Origin: Variovorax sp. Root318D1
GTDB lineage: Bacteria > Pseudomonadota > Gammaproteobacteria > Burkholderiales > Burkholderiaceae_C
Reading direction: 5' to 3'
Assembly (NCBI RefSeq): GCF_001424835.1
Contig: NZ_LMCQ01000003.1
Location: forward strand, 222,467-286,466
DNA: 64,000 nt
A program made the position numbers and the translations under genes. The notes under the pieces are model-generated. The model was not told the origin of the DNA, did not search any database, and saw only the letters and a program-made list of their open reading frames with translations. The first letter of the stretch is position 1, and each line of letters opens with the position of its first letter. Positions 8,852-16,799 of the stretch are shown here, piece after piece.

Positions 8852-9472
8852 TCAGCCTCGTGCGGCGTGCGGCCTTTTGAATGCGCTTCGCGCTTGTTGC
8901 GCCTTCGACCGGATCACGCAGCCTTGCGCATGGTCGTTGATGAGGCCCATGGCCTGCATGAAGGCGTAAACAGTGGTCGGCCCGACGAACTTCCAGCCGA
9001 GCTTCTTCAGTGTCTTGGACAGGGAAATGGACGCCTCGGAGGTCGAAGCGGTCTGAGGCTCACCGAGCTGTCCGGCATCTGGCTCGTGGCGCCAGAAGAA
9101 TGAAGCCAGCGAGCCGTGGAGGGCGACCAGCTCCTGGGCCCTTGCGGCGTTGTGGATCACCGCCTCGATCTTGCCGCGGTGGCGCACGATGCCTGGGTCC
9201 TGCAGCAGGCGTTCGACGTCTCGCGCGGTGAAGCGGGCGATCTGGTCGAAGTCGAAACTGTGGAACGCCGCGCGAAAGTTCTCCCGCTTGGCCAATATGG
9301 TGCGCCAGCTCAGGCCGGACTGGAAACCTTCCAGGCAGATCTTCTCGAACAAGCGGTGATCGTCTTTCACCGGGAAGCCCCATTCCGTGTCGTGATAAGC
9401 CAGGAATTCAGGAGCGGTTGCGCACCAGCGGCAGCGGGGGTGGCCGTCGGGACCGTCGATCAATGCATTCAT
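8852..9472 (-). CDS. tag: DNA-3-methyladenine glycosylase I
   Basis: A 206-residue base-excision repair enzyme that removes 3-methyladenine from DNA. Visible family signatures are RCRWCATAPEFLAYHDTEWG at the N-terminus (Cys zinc ligand and the catalytic-pocket Glu/Tyr region), LFEKICLEGFQSGLSWRTIL, and the helix-hairpin-helix part FGVVG-like region replaced by KLGWKFVGPTTVYAFMQAMG. The zinc-binding HAQGC motif (NDHAQGC) is present near the C-terminus. The length is slightly above the usual 185-190 residues because of a tail rich in Arg/Ala. It reads away from the following 2H phosphodiesterase gene (divergent, 75 bp gap). Confidence 0.95.
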   Translation of the reverse strand: MNALIDGPDGHPRCRWCATAPEFLAYHDTEWGFPVKDDHRLFEKICLEGFQSGLSWRTILAKRENFRAAFHSFDFDQIARFTARDVERLLQDPGIVRHRGKIEAVIHNAARAQELVALHGSLASFFWRHEPDAGQLGEPQTASTSEASISLSKTLKKLGWKFVGPTTVYAFMQAMGLINDHAQGCVIRSKAQQARSAFKRPHAARG

Positions 9473-9547
9473 GTGTTGTTGTGGCCGGGTGCTCTCCGCG
9501 CCGTTTCGAAGGCAGCTATCCTATTTGCAGGAGGTGCAGATTTGCAA

Positions 9548-10153
9548 ATGACCGGCCCGCCGCCGCCGCCGCGCCAGACCCCTGGCATTGCGCTGCCCAG
9601 GGAGCACTTGGCCCACTCGGTCTTTTTCGCGATCTTTCCGCGGCCGGGCGATGCCGAGCGCATCGCCGCGCAGAGTGCGCGCCTCGGCGAGCGGCATGCG
9701 CTGAAGGGAAAGATGACCGAGCTGCATCGCCTGCACGTCACCCTGCATCATTTCGGCAGGTTTGCCGCTGTGCCTGCCGAGCTGTTGCAAGCAGCCCTCG
9801 GCGCGGCTGCCACTGTGGCGCCCCCGTCATTCGACGTCGTGTTCGACGAGGCGTTGCGTTTCGAGAAGAGCAAGGCTTTCGTGCTGTGCGGCAGTGAGGG
9901 CACGGCCGCGCTGGCGGCGTTCAGGCAGCGATTGAGCGAGGCACTGGCGAAGGCAGGGTTCGCGTGCGAGCCGTCCTTCACGCCTCACATGACCCTTGCT
10001 TACACCAGCAGCAAGATCGAGGCGCATCCCATCGAGCCGATCCGGTGGACCGCCGATTCAGTCGCACTGGTCGACAGCCACGTGGGCAAGCGTGTCTATG
10101 AGGTATTGGGACGGTGGCCGGCTGCACCGGAACCTTCCACGACGCTCGTCTGA
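9548..10153 (+). CDS. thpR: RNA 2',3'-cyclic phosphodiesterase (2'-5' RNA ligase family)
   Basis: A 201-residue member of the 2H phosphoesterase superfamily. The two catalytic HxTx motifs are visible as LHVTLHHFG (about residue 63) and PHMTLAY (about residue 150). The N-terminal FFAIFP is the usual first strand. Family enzymes hydrolyse RNA 2',3'-cyclic phosphates and can ligate 2'-5' bonds in vitro; the cellular role is unsettled. The start at 9548 was chosen because an AGGAGG sequence lies at 9529-9534 and the fold starts soon after. Longer in-frame extension upstream runs into the divergent tag gene and is not credible. Confidence 0.88.
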   Translation: MTGPPPPPRQTPGIALPREHLAHSVFFAIFPRPGDAERIAAQSARLGERHALKGKMTELHRLHVTLHHFGRFAAVPAELLQAALGAAATVAPPSFDVVFDEALRFEKSKAFVLCGSEGTAALAAFRQRLSEALAKAGFACEPSFTPHMTLAYTSSKIEAHPIEPIRWTADSVALVDSHVGKRVYEVLGRWPAAPEPSTTLV

Positions 10154-10265
10154 TCGCCTTCCGCAAACTGAGGGCGGGCGAACTGTTGCGTATCGGGCGT
10201 ACGCGATCTGTATCTGTTCTTCGGAACTCGGCTCGCGACAATGAGGTTTCATCAATGGAAGCCAA

Positions 10266-10748
10266 ATGACAGCGCAAACCAGAGACCAGATTGCAGACCG
10301 GATCGCCGCCGAGCTGGGCCATAGCTTCGAGGGCGAGCTTGTCGCCGGCGGCCACTACGCGCCCGTCGTGCGCGACGGGAACACGCTTTACACCAGCGGC
10401 CAGGTGCCACGCGTGGGCACCACGGTGGTCGTGACCGGCCGCGTGGGCGAGCAGGTGTCGCTCGAGAAGGCCCGCGAAGGCGCCCAGATCTGCGCCTTGC
10501 GCTGCCTGACCCTGCTCCGGCGCGAGCTCGGTTCGCTCGACGGCGTTGAAAAGCTGCTGCGCGTGGGCGTCTTCGTGCAATGCACAGCCGATTTCACGCA
10601 GCAAAGCGAAGTGGCCGATGCGGCATCCGACCTGCTGCACCGCGTATTCGGCGATGCGGGCGTGCATGTGCGCACCGCGGTCGGCGTCTATGCATTGCCC
10701 AAGAATGCGAGCGTCGAACTCGAGATGACGGCGACTGCCAGGTCCTAG
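10266..10748 (+). CDS. RidA/YjgF-like family protein
   Basis: A 160-residue protein of the Rid (YjgF/YER057c/UK114) superfamily. Typical elements are LYTSGQVPR in the N-terminal strand, GRVGEQVSLEKAREGAQICALRCL, and the C-terminal RTAVGVYALPKNASVELEM, where the Arg is the position that binds carboxylate ligands in RidA. True RidA deaminates reactive enamine/imine intermediates of PLP enzymes. This longer form (about 150-160 residues) belongs to a branch whose substrate is not established. It converges with the DUF72 gene; the two stop codons share the palindromic CTAG (10745-10748). Confidence 0.88.
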   Translation: MTAQTRDQIADRIAAELGHSFEGELVAGGHYAPVVRDGNTLYTSGQVPRVGTTVVVTGRVGEQVSLEKAREGAQICALRCLTLLRRELGSLDGVEKLLRVGVFVQCTADFTQQSEVADAASDLLHRVFGDAGVHVRTAVGVYALPKNASVELEMTATARS

Positions 10749-11833
10749 CGTTTCGGCAGCTCGACGATGTCCCGAGCCAGCGAGGCGATCGTCAGCGGCG
10801 CGCAGCCTTCGGCGTTGTTGCTCACGGTGACGTAGGCGTGCTGGCCCGCACGGGTGGTTCCGGAAATCACCTTGGCCAGCGCCGCGCGTGTCTCGGGGTC
10901 GGGATCGACGATCTTGTCGAACGGGCCATACAGCTTTTCCGCATCCTCATAGCCGAAGCGGCCATGGCGGCGATGCAGGTTCCAGCGGCACACCAGCGGC
11001 CCGGGCCAGAGCGCGCGCAGCATCGGCAGCTGGTCTTCGATGGGCGGCATCTTGGCGTGCAGGCCCATGCAGAAGGTGGCGCCCACGCTGCGCAGCATGT
11101 CGGCGAAGGCGGGGCAGAGCAATTGCGGGTCGCGCACTTCGACCGCAATCACGGCGTCGGGTGCGACCGGCTTCAGACCGGGCAGCGCTTCGAGCATCTC
11201 GCCGATGCGCGCCAAGAGGGCGGGCTGGTCGGCCAGCAGTTGCGACGGAATCGGGCTCAGCTGGAACACTAGCGCGCCGATGCGGTGGGCAAGGCCTTCG
11301 AGCGCGGGCTGCACGAACTCCTGGATGGCGATGTCGCTGTTCAGGAACACCGGGTTCACCTGTGTGCCGCGGCCGCTTTCGTCGCGCACGGTGGCGTCGG
11401 TCACCAGGCTCGGCGCCTTCACCATGAAGCGGAAGTCGTCCGGCACCATCGCCGCATAGCGTGCGTACTGGCTCGCCGTGAGGGCGCGATAGAAGTTGCG
11501 GTCCAGGCTCACGGTGCGAAAAAGCGGGTGCCGCGCCAATGCGGCGAGCCCGTTCTTCGAGAGTGCGGTTTCGGCGTAGTCGCCGTCCCAGACGAGATTG
11601 GCCCAGCCGGGATAGCTCCATGAAGAGGTGCCGAGCCGAAGCAGGGGAGGGAGCGTTTCGGCCAGTTCGACCAGTGCCGGATCGACCGGTGCAGCGGCCA
11701 CGGTGCTTCCGCGTGTTTTCTTGCGGGCCGGCACCTCGGCGGAAGGCGCCACCTCAAGAGGCGGCGGCGAGGGCGCGGGCGCCTCGGGTGGGCGCGGGAG
11801 ATCGGGAAAGAGGGAGTCCTGCAGTTCAGCCAT
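10745..11833 (-). CDS. DUF72 domain protein
   Basis: A 362-residue protein. The first 60 residues are Pro-rich and poorly structured. The DUF72 (YecE-like) TIM-barrel-type domain starts at LRLGTSSWSYPGW and continues through DRNFYRALT, FRFMVKAPS, LGALVFQLSP-like and VAVEVRDPQL. The family is widespread and has no settled biochemical role. The start was set at the ATG at 11833; another ATG 9 codons upstream is possible. It lies back to back with the sensor kinase gene (62-bp gap). Confidence 0.85.
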   Translation of the reverse strand: MAELQDSLFPDLPRPPEAPAPSPPPLEVAPSAEVPARKKTRGSTVAAAPVDPALVELAETLPPLLRLGTSSWSYPGWANLVWDGDYAETALSKNGLAALARHPLFRTVSLDRNFYRALTASQYARYAAMVPDDFRFMVKAPSLVTDATVRDESGRGTQVNPVFLNSDIAIQEFVQPALEGLAHRIGALVFQLSPIPSQLLADQPALLARIGEMLEALPGLKPVAPDAVIAVEVRDPQLLCPAFADMLRSVGATFCMGLHAKMPPIEDQLPMLRALWPGPLVCRWNLHRRHGRFGYEDAEKLYGPFDKIVDPDPETRAALAKVISGTTRAGQHAYVTVSNNAEGCAPLTIASLARDIVELPKR

Positions 11834-11895
11834 GTCTGGGGCCGCATTCTCGGCCCACATGGGCCGGGCTCGCAGCGAGAGGCACAATCCGCGCC

Positions 11896-13389
11896 ATGAA
11901 ACAGTGGTTGCGTGCGCAGGGTGGCTGGTGGCTGGCATGGCTCGCCTTGACGGGCGTGGGTGCCGTCTGGCTCGCGCGCGCAGAACTTGCGCAGATGCAG
12001 CAGGACTTCGGCTCCGACGTGCGCATCGCTCACCGCATCCTGAGCCAGCAGGTGGTGCAGTACGACGCGGTGCTGGCCACGGTCGCGCTGCTGGAGCCTG
12101 GCACCCGCGCCGACCGTCCGGAGCAGCGCCTGCCGTCGGTCTATCCCTCGATCCTGCGCGTGCAGCGGCGCGAAGGAGACGAACCCTGGCCGGACGAAAA
12201 GCAGGCCAACGCATTGGCCGCGGCGGAAGCGCGTTCGCGCAGCGAGCGCCGGGCCGAACTGGCGGCGCCCGATCTTGCGCGCGGCCGTTATCAGCTCGTG
12301 ATGGGCGCCACGCCTTTCAGCTACGCGCTGGAGATCGACCTGGCTGGCTCGGTGCCGTGGCGCGACTGGCCCATGGACCCTCGGCGCAGCCCGGTACGGC
12401 TGAGCTTGCAGCGTGACGGCCAACAACTGGTGCTGCAGCCTGGCCAGCCAGGAGACGGCAGTGGCTGGCGCTTCGATCTCACCAAGGCACTGGCCTCGCC
12501 GAGCCAGCCCTTTGAACTGGTCGCCGTGCGCCACGTGGGCTGGGGCGAACTGCCTTGGCGCAGCATGGCCGGCTGGGCTGCGGCGGTGGGCTTGCTGCTG
12601 GCGGGACTCTGGGCCGCGCAGCGGCAGCGCATTGCGCGCCGCCGGGCCGAAGAGCTGCTGCGGCTCGGCCAGGTGGCTCGGCTCAACGCGCTGGGCGAAC
12701 TCTCGGCCGGCCTCGCGCATGAACTGAACCAGCCGCTCACCGCGGTGCTTGCCAACGCACAGGCCGCGCGCCGCTTGCTGGACGACGATCCGCCAGACCT
12801 GGCCACGGCACGCGATGCCATGGGGCAGGCTGTCGAGCAGGCGCGCCGGGCGGCTGGCGTGGTCGGCCGGCTGCGCCGCGTCATCGAGCGGCCCGAGGCC
12901 GAGGGCGAGGTGCGCCCCCTCGTGCTCCAGGAACTGGTTCGCAGCGCCATGCACTTGCTGGCACCCGAGTTCGCCAAGCGCTCGGTCTCGGCGCAGTTCG
13001 ATGCCGCCGCTCAGGCGCCTGTGCGGGTGCAAGCCGATGCGGTGGCGCTCGAGCAGATCGTGCACAACCTGCTGATGAATGCCTTGCAGGCGCTGGAACT
13101 CGTGCCAGCCCCGGATCGGCGGCTGGCGGTCTCGGTCGGCCGCAACGGTCAGGAGGGCGTGCTGACCGTCACGGACAACGGCCGCGGCATCTCGCCGGAA
13201 GCTTTTCCACGCCTTTTCGAACCCTTCTTCAGTACGCGCGAGGGCGGCCTGGGCCTTGGCCTCAGCCTGAGCGAAACGCTGGCGAGCGGCATGGGCGGCA
13301 GCCTGAGCGCTGCCAACGTACCGCCGCATGGCGCGCGCTTCACGCTCGCGCTGCCCCTGGTGGCCCGACCGGCGGAGCATGCGGCATGA
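11896..13389 (+). CDS. Two-component sensor histidine kinase
   Basis: A 497-residue membrane kinase. A first transmembrane helix (about residues 10-29) and a second (about 228-247) bracket a periplasmic sensor region of roughly 200 residues that matches no domain I recognise. The HisKA box LGELSAGLAHELNQPLTAVL has the phospho-accepting His at 275. The HATPase domain shows NLLMNALQAL, VTDNGRGIS and GLGLGLSLSETL. The GLAHELNQPL form is typical of FixL/DctB/TodS-related kinases. The next gene, a FixJ-type regulator, overlaps by 4 bp (ATGA), so the pair is coupled. Confidence 0.93.
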   Translation: MKQWLRAQGGWWLAWLALTGVGAVWLARAELAQMQQDFGSDVRIAHRILSQQVVQYDAVLATVALLEPGTRADRPEQRLPSVYPSILRVQRREGDEPWPDEKQANALAAAEARSRSERRAELAAPDLARGRYQLVMGATPFSYALEIDLAGSVPWRDWPMDPRRSPVRLSLQRDGQQLVLQPGQPGDGSGWRFDLTKALASPSQPFELVAVRHVGWGELPWRSMAGWAAAVGLLLAGLWAAQRQRIARRRAEELLRLGQVARLNALGELSAGLAHELNQPLTAVLANAQAARRLLDDDPPDLATARDAMGQAVEQARRAAGVVGRLRRVIERPEAEGEVRPLVLQELVRSAMHLLAPEFAKRSVSAQFDAAAQAPVRVQADAVALEQIVHNLLMNALQALELVPAPDRRLAVSVGRNGQEGVLTVTDNGRGISPEAFPRLFEPFFSTREGGLGLGLSLSETLASGMGGSLSAANVPPHGARFTLALPLVARPAEHAA

Positions 13390-14024
13390 ACGCTCCGGCC
13401 CCTCATGAACCGCAGTCGCCGCTGATTCACCTGATCGACGACGACCAGGCGGTGCGCGAGAGTCTCTCGCTGCTGATCGGCACGGTCGGCCTGCGGGTGC
13501 AGGGCTGGGCCGATCCGCAAGCCTTCATCGACGGCTTCGACCGCGTGAGTGTCGGCGCCATCGTGCTCGACGTGCGCATGCCCGGCATCAGCGGGCTCAC
13601 GGTGCTCGACCGACTGGTGGCGCAAGGCGTCGACCAGCCGGTGATCATGCTGACCGGCCACGGCACGGTCGAGATGTGCCGCCGCGCCTTCAAGGCCGGC
13701 GCGGCCGAGTTTCTCGAGAAGCCGGTGGACGACGAGCAGCTGCTCGAGGCGCTGCAGCAGGCCGTGCGCCAGCACGTGCGTTCGCGCGAGCGCTCGCAGG
13801 CCGACAACGCCGCACGCGAGCGGTTCGCGCAACTGTCGGAGCGCGAGAGAGAAGTGCTGGCCTTCATCGTGCAGGGCCTCACAAACAAGGAGATTGCGCG
13901 CACGCTCGCGCTCTCGCCGCGCACGGTGGAAACGCACCGCGCCAACCTGTTCGCCAAGCTCGACTGCGACTCGCTCGCGCAGCTGATCCGGGGCTACGCC
14001 GTGCTGGTGGCCGGGGACTCGTGA
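13386..14024 (+). CDS. FixJ/NarL-type response regulator
   Basis: A 212-residue regulator. The receiver domain (residues 12-128) has the acidic pocket DDD at 18-20, the phospho-acceptor Asp62 in VLDVRMPG, Thr90 and Lys112 (EKPVDD). A LuxR-type helix-turn-helix domain (about 145-210) shows LSEREREVLAFIVQGLTNKE and SPRTVETHRANL. It is partnered with the kinase that overlaps it. A perfect 15-bp inverted repeat begins 2 bp after its stop and precedes the gene for an exported GlcG/HbpS-like protein, which makes that gene a plausible target. Confidence 0.94.
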   Translation: MNAPAPHEPQSPLIHLIDDDQAVRESLSLLIGTVGLRVQGWADPQAFIDGFDRVSVGAIVLDVRMPGISGLTVLDRLVAQGVDQPVIMLTGHGTVEMCRRAFKAGAAEFLEKPVDDEQLLEALQQAVRQHVRSRERSQADNAARERFAQLSEREREVLAFIVQGLTNKEIARTLALSPRTVETHRANLFAKLDCDSLAQLIRGYAVLVAGDS

Positions 14025-14026
14025 AA

Positions 14027-14058
14027 CCCGGCGCTCCGTAGTTCTACGGAGCGCCGGG
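14027..14058. promoter_or_regulatory. Perfect 15-bp inverted repeat between regulator and heme-binding-like gene
   Basis: The arms CCCGGCGCTCCGTAG and CTACGGAGCGCCGGG are exact complements with only TT between them, immediately after the regulator's stop codon. As RNA this is a very stable hairpin, but no T-run follows on either strand. As DNA, the near-perfect twofold symmetry would suit a dimeric regulator. It is therefore either a transcription end or an operator. Confidence 0.55.
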
Positions 14059-14161
14059 CGTAGCCGTACGAATGGCCTGGGCGGCCGGTGTTTTCTACAG
14101 TCGTGCAGCCGCCGGCAACTCGCTGGCGCAATCACCTCGCATCCACTGGAGAAACTAAAAA

Positions 14162-14665
14162 ATGCATTCCACCCTTCGCCTTGGCTCCCTTGTCGTCCTG
14201 CTTGCCGCATCTGCCGTACAGGCCCAGACGCCCGCACCCGCGGTGCGCACCGAAAAGAATATTTCCCTCGCGCTGGCCAACCAGATCGCGGCCGAAGCCG
14301 TGGCGGCCTGCGCCGCCAACGGCTACAACGTGGCCGCCACCGTGGTCGACCGCGCGGGCACCGTGCGCGCCGTGCAGCGGGCCGACAACGCAGGCCCGCA
14401 CACGCTGGCTTCGAGCGAGCGCAAGGCCTGGACCTCGGCCTCCGCCAAGAATGCGACCCAGGCCATGATGGAGGGGTCGCAGAAGAACCCCGGCGGCGCG
14501 AATCTCGTCTACCTGCCGGGCGTCCTTCTGCTGGGCGGCGGCGTGCCGGTGAAGTCGGGCAACGACGTGATCGGCGCCGTGGGCGTGGGCGGTGCACCGG
14601 GCGGTAACCTTGACGAACAGTGCGCCAATGCCGCGCTCGAAAAGGTCAAGGGGCTCCTGGGCTGA
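14162..14665 (+). CDS. Exported GlcG/HbpS-like heme-binding family protein
   Basis: A 167-residue protein with a clear signal peptide (residues 1-21, ending AVQAQ). The mature part is a GlcG/HbpS domain (heme-degrading/heme-binding family): LALANQIAAEAVAACAANGY, VVDRAGTVRAVQRAD, then LPGVLLLGGGVPV and GAVGVGGAPGGNLDEQCA. HbpS of Streptomyces binds heme and works with a two-component system, and here too the gene follows a kinase/regulator pair. A sensory or heme role is inference; many homologues sit next to alcohol or glycolate oxidation genes with no proven function. Confidence 0.85.
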   Translation: MHSTLRLGSLVVLLAASAVQAQTPAPAVRTEKNISLALANQIAAEAVAACAANGYNVAATVVDRAGTVRAVQRADNAGPHTLASSERKAWTSASAKNATQAMMEGSQKNPGGANLVYLPGVLLLGGGVPVKSGNDVIGAVGVGGAPGGNLDEQCANAALEKVKGLLG

Positions 14666-14670
14666 AGACG

Positions 14671-15366
14671 ATGAAGCGCGGTATCTGGTCCGGCGTATTG
14701 GTGATCGCGCTCGGCATCGGCGCATCGGCCGGCGTATCGGCCCAGGTGCCGCCGCAAGCGGCCGAAGTGCTGGCCTACGAAGGGCTGCACCGGGCCGCCT
14801 GGCAGGGCGATTTGCCGAAGGTAAAGGCACTGATCGCATCTGGCGCCAAGCTCGATGCGCGCGACGCGCGGGGCCGCACGCCCTTGCACGTCGCCACCCA
14901 TGCCCGGCAGCGCGAGGCGGTGAAGCTGCTCGCCAAGGCCGGTGCAAACCTCGATGCGCTCGAAGACGACCGCTACGACGCGGTGACCATCGCATCGGTG
15001 GCCGACGACTCCGCGACACTCGCGCTCTTGCTGTCGCTCGGCGCCAATGCCGGGCAGGTGACGAGCCGCTACGACGGCACCGCGCTGATCGCCGCGGCTC
15101 ACCTGGGCCACGACGAGGTGGTCCGCAAGCTGATCGCAGCCGGTGCGCCGCTCGACCACGTCAACAACCTGCACTGGACGGCGGTGATCGAAGCCATCGT
15201 GCTCGGCGACGGCGGGCCGCGCCACCAGCGCACGCTCGCCGCGCTGATCGACGCCGGCGCCAATCTGAAGCTGACCGACCGCCAGGGCAACACACCGCTC
15301 CAGCTGGCGAGCGCGCGCGGCTATACGGCCATGGTCAAGCTGCTGGAAGCGCCGCGCCCGAGATAG
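14671..15366 (+). CDS. Exported ankyrin-repeat protein
   Basis: A 231-residue protein with a signal peptide (residues 1-25, ending GVSAQ) followed by about five ankyrin repeats. Recognisable units are LHRAAWQGDLPKVKALIASG, RGRTPLHVATHARQREAVKL, TALIAAAHLGHDEVVRKLI and GNTPLQLASARGYTAMVKLL. Such periplasmic ankyrin proteins (AnkB-like) are thought to bind partner proteins; several are linked to oxidative-stress enzymes. It starts 5 bp after the GlcG-like gene and probably shares its transcript. Confidence 0.88.
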   Translation: MKRGIWSGVLVIALGIGASAGVSAQVPPQAAEVLAYEGLHRAAWQGDLPKVKALIASGAKLDARDARGRTPLHVATHARQREAVKLLAKAGANLDALEDDRYDAVTIASVADDSATLALLLSLGANAGQVTSRYDGTALIAAAHLGHDEVVRKLIAAGAPLDHVNNLHWTAVIEAIVLGDGGPRHQRTLAALIDAGANLKLTDRQGNTPLQLASARGYTAMVKLLEAPRPR

Positions 15367-15411
15367 CGTCGGCTCGGGGACAATGGCGGCTCGCCACGAG
15401 GAAACCGCCCC

Positions 15412-15453
15412 ATGTACATGCCCACGCAGTTCAACGCCAAGGAAGGAAGCTGA
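15412..15453 (+). pseudogene. 13-codon reading frame, possible relic of a PaiB-like regulator
   Basis: ATG at 15412 opens a frame reading MYMPTQFNAKEGS before a stop. The opening MYxPxxF is how FMN-binding transcriptional regulators of the PaiB type usually begin. The rest of such a gene is missing and the next gene starts 1 bp later. It may be the stub left by a deletion, or a chance short ORF. Confidence 0.25.
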
Positions 15454-15454
15454 G

Positions 15455-15691
15455 ATGCGCGTGTTCGCATTGCTCAGCCTGGTGCTGGCGCTCGTGATCG
15501 TCGGCCTGCTCGCAAAGAAGCAGTTGGCTACCGCCGCGGCGCCCGTATTGCCGTCGGTGCCCGGTGTCGCCGCTCCCGCGCCGGGCGACGCGCCTGTCAA
15601 TGCGCGCACGCAGGCCGAGCAGGTGCAAAAGCAGGTCAAGGAAGCGCTAGACGCCGCGGCCGAGGCGCGCAAGATGCCGGATGACAACTGA
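15455..15691 (+). CDS. Small single-pass membrane protein of unknown function
   Basis: A 78-residue protein. It has an N-terminal hydrophobic helix (residues 3-20, FALLSLVLALVIVGLLA), a Pro/Ala-rich linker and an Ala/Gln/Glu-rich C-terminal helix (RTQAEQVQKQVKEALDAAAE) likely to be amphipathic. GGAAG precedes the start. It overlaps the tadA start by 11 bp. No family is recognised; a membrane-anchored helper is all that can be said. Confidence 0.6.
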   Translation: MRVFALLSLVLALVIVGLLAKKQLATAAAPVLPSVPGVAAPAPGDAPVNARTQAEQVQKQVKEALDAAAEARKMPDDN

Positions 15692-16799
15692 GCCCACGCA
15701 GCCTTCGCAGCCGAACGACGACGCGCACTGGATGGCGCTGGCGCTGGCCGAGGCGCGCTCGGCGGCCGAAGCCGGCGAGGTGCCGGTGGGCGCGGTGCTG
15801 GTCAGGGGCGGGCAGCTCGTCGCCACGGGGCGCAACGCACCGGTCGCGCAGCATGACCCGAGCGCCCACGCCGAGATCAATGCCCTGCGCGCCGGTGCCG
15901 CGGCGCTGGGCAACTATCGCCTCGACGGCTGTGAGCTGTTCGTCACGCTCGAGCCCTGCGCCATGTGCGCGGGCGCCATGCTGCATTCGCGGCTGGCGCG
16001 CGTGGTGTTCGGCGCGGCCGACCCCAAGACTGGCGCGGCCGGCTCGGTGCTCGATCTTTTTGCCGAACCCCGGCTGAACCACCGCACGCAAGTGCAGGGC
16101 GGCGTGCTGGCCGCGGAGTGCAGCGCAGTGCTGCAACAGTTTTTCCAGCAGCGTCGCGAGGCGGCGCGCGAGCAGGCCGAGCCCTTGCGCGATGACGCGC
16201 TGCGCACGCCGGCCGAGCGGTTCGACGCGCTTCGCGCCTACGCCTTCGAGCCGCGCTACGTGCAGGATCTGCCCAGCCTCAATGGCTGGCGCATGCACTA
16301 CATCGACGAAGGTCCCCGGGGTGCTGCGGAGGCGGCCTGCTGCATCTGCCTGCACGGCCCGGGCGAATGGGGCTACTTTTTTCGCCACCTCGTCGGAATG
16401 CCCGGCCTCCGCACGCTGGTGCCCGACCTCATCGGATTCGGCAAGAGCGACAAGCCCAAGCGAGAAGCAGCGCACCAGCTCGAATGGCACTGCCAGGTGG
16501 TGAGCGAATGGCTCGATCGCACGGCGCCGGCGCCCGTGGCGTTGGTGCACAGTGCCGCGGGCGCCGAGCTGGCCGCGCTGCTGCAGGCCGCGAGGCCCGG
16601 TTTTTTCACAGCCGTGCTCCTGGCTCCCGAAGGCAGCGAGAAAGTCGCCGACGCATGGCGCGCCCCATTCCCGGACCGCGGCTACCAGGCCGCGCTGCGC
16701 GCGCTCGGCCCCTTGGCGTCGTCCTCCGGTCCGAGCGGCTCGCAGGCTGCGTTGCTCGCACGGCAGGTGCGCAACGCAATGGGATACTCGGCGCCGTGA
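15681..16799 (+). CDS. tadA: tRNA adenosine(34) deaminase fused to a degenerate alpha/beta-hydrolase
   Basis: A 372-residue protein with two parts. Residues about 12-165 are TadA, which deaminates A34 to inosine in tRNA-Arg: zinc ligands are in HAEINAL (with the catalytic Glu) and PCAMCAGAM. Residues about 200-372 look like a haloalkane-dehalogenase-type hydrolase: MHYIDEGP, the oxyanion-hole segment HGPGEWGYFFRHLV, DLIGFGKSDKP, and LVHSAAGAELA at the nucleophile elbow, where a Ser replaces the expected Asp. The fold stops before the usual acid and His of the triad, so hydrolysis is doubtful. The stop overlaps the next gene's GTG by 3 bp (GTGA). Confidence 0.9.
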   Translation: MTTEPTQPSQPNDDAHWMALALAEARSAAEAGEVPVGAVLVRGGQLVATGRNAPVAQHDPSAHAEINALRAGAAALGNYRLDGCELFVTLEPCAMCAGAMLHSRLARVVFGAADPKTGAAGSVLDLFAEPRLNHRTQVQGGVLAAECSAVLQQFFQQRREAAREQAEPLRDDALRTPAERFDALRAYAFEPRYVQDLPSLNGWRMHYIDEGPRGAAEAACCICLHGPGEWGYFFRHLVGMPGLRTLVPDLIGFGKSDKPKREAAHQLEWHCQVVSEWLDRTAPAPVALVHSAAGAELAALLQAARPGFFTAVLLAPEGSEKVADAWRAPFPDRGYQAALRALGPLASSSGPSGSQAALLARQVRNAMGYSAP

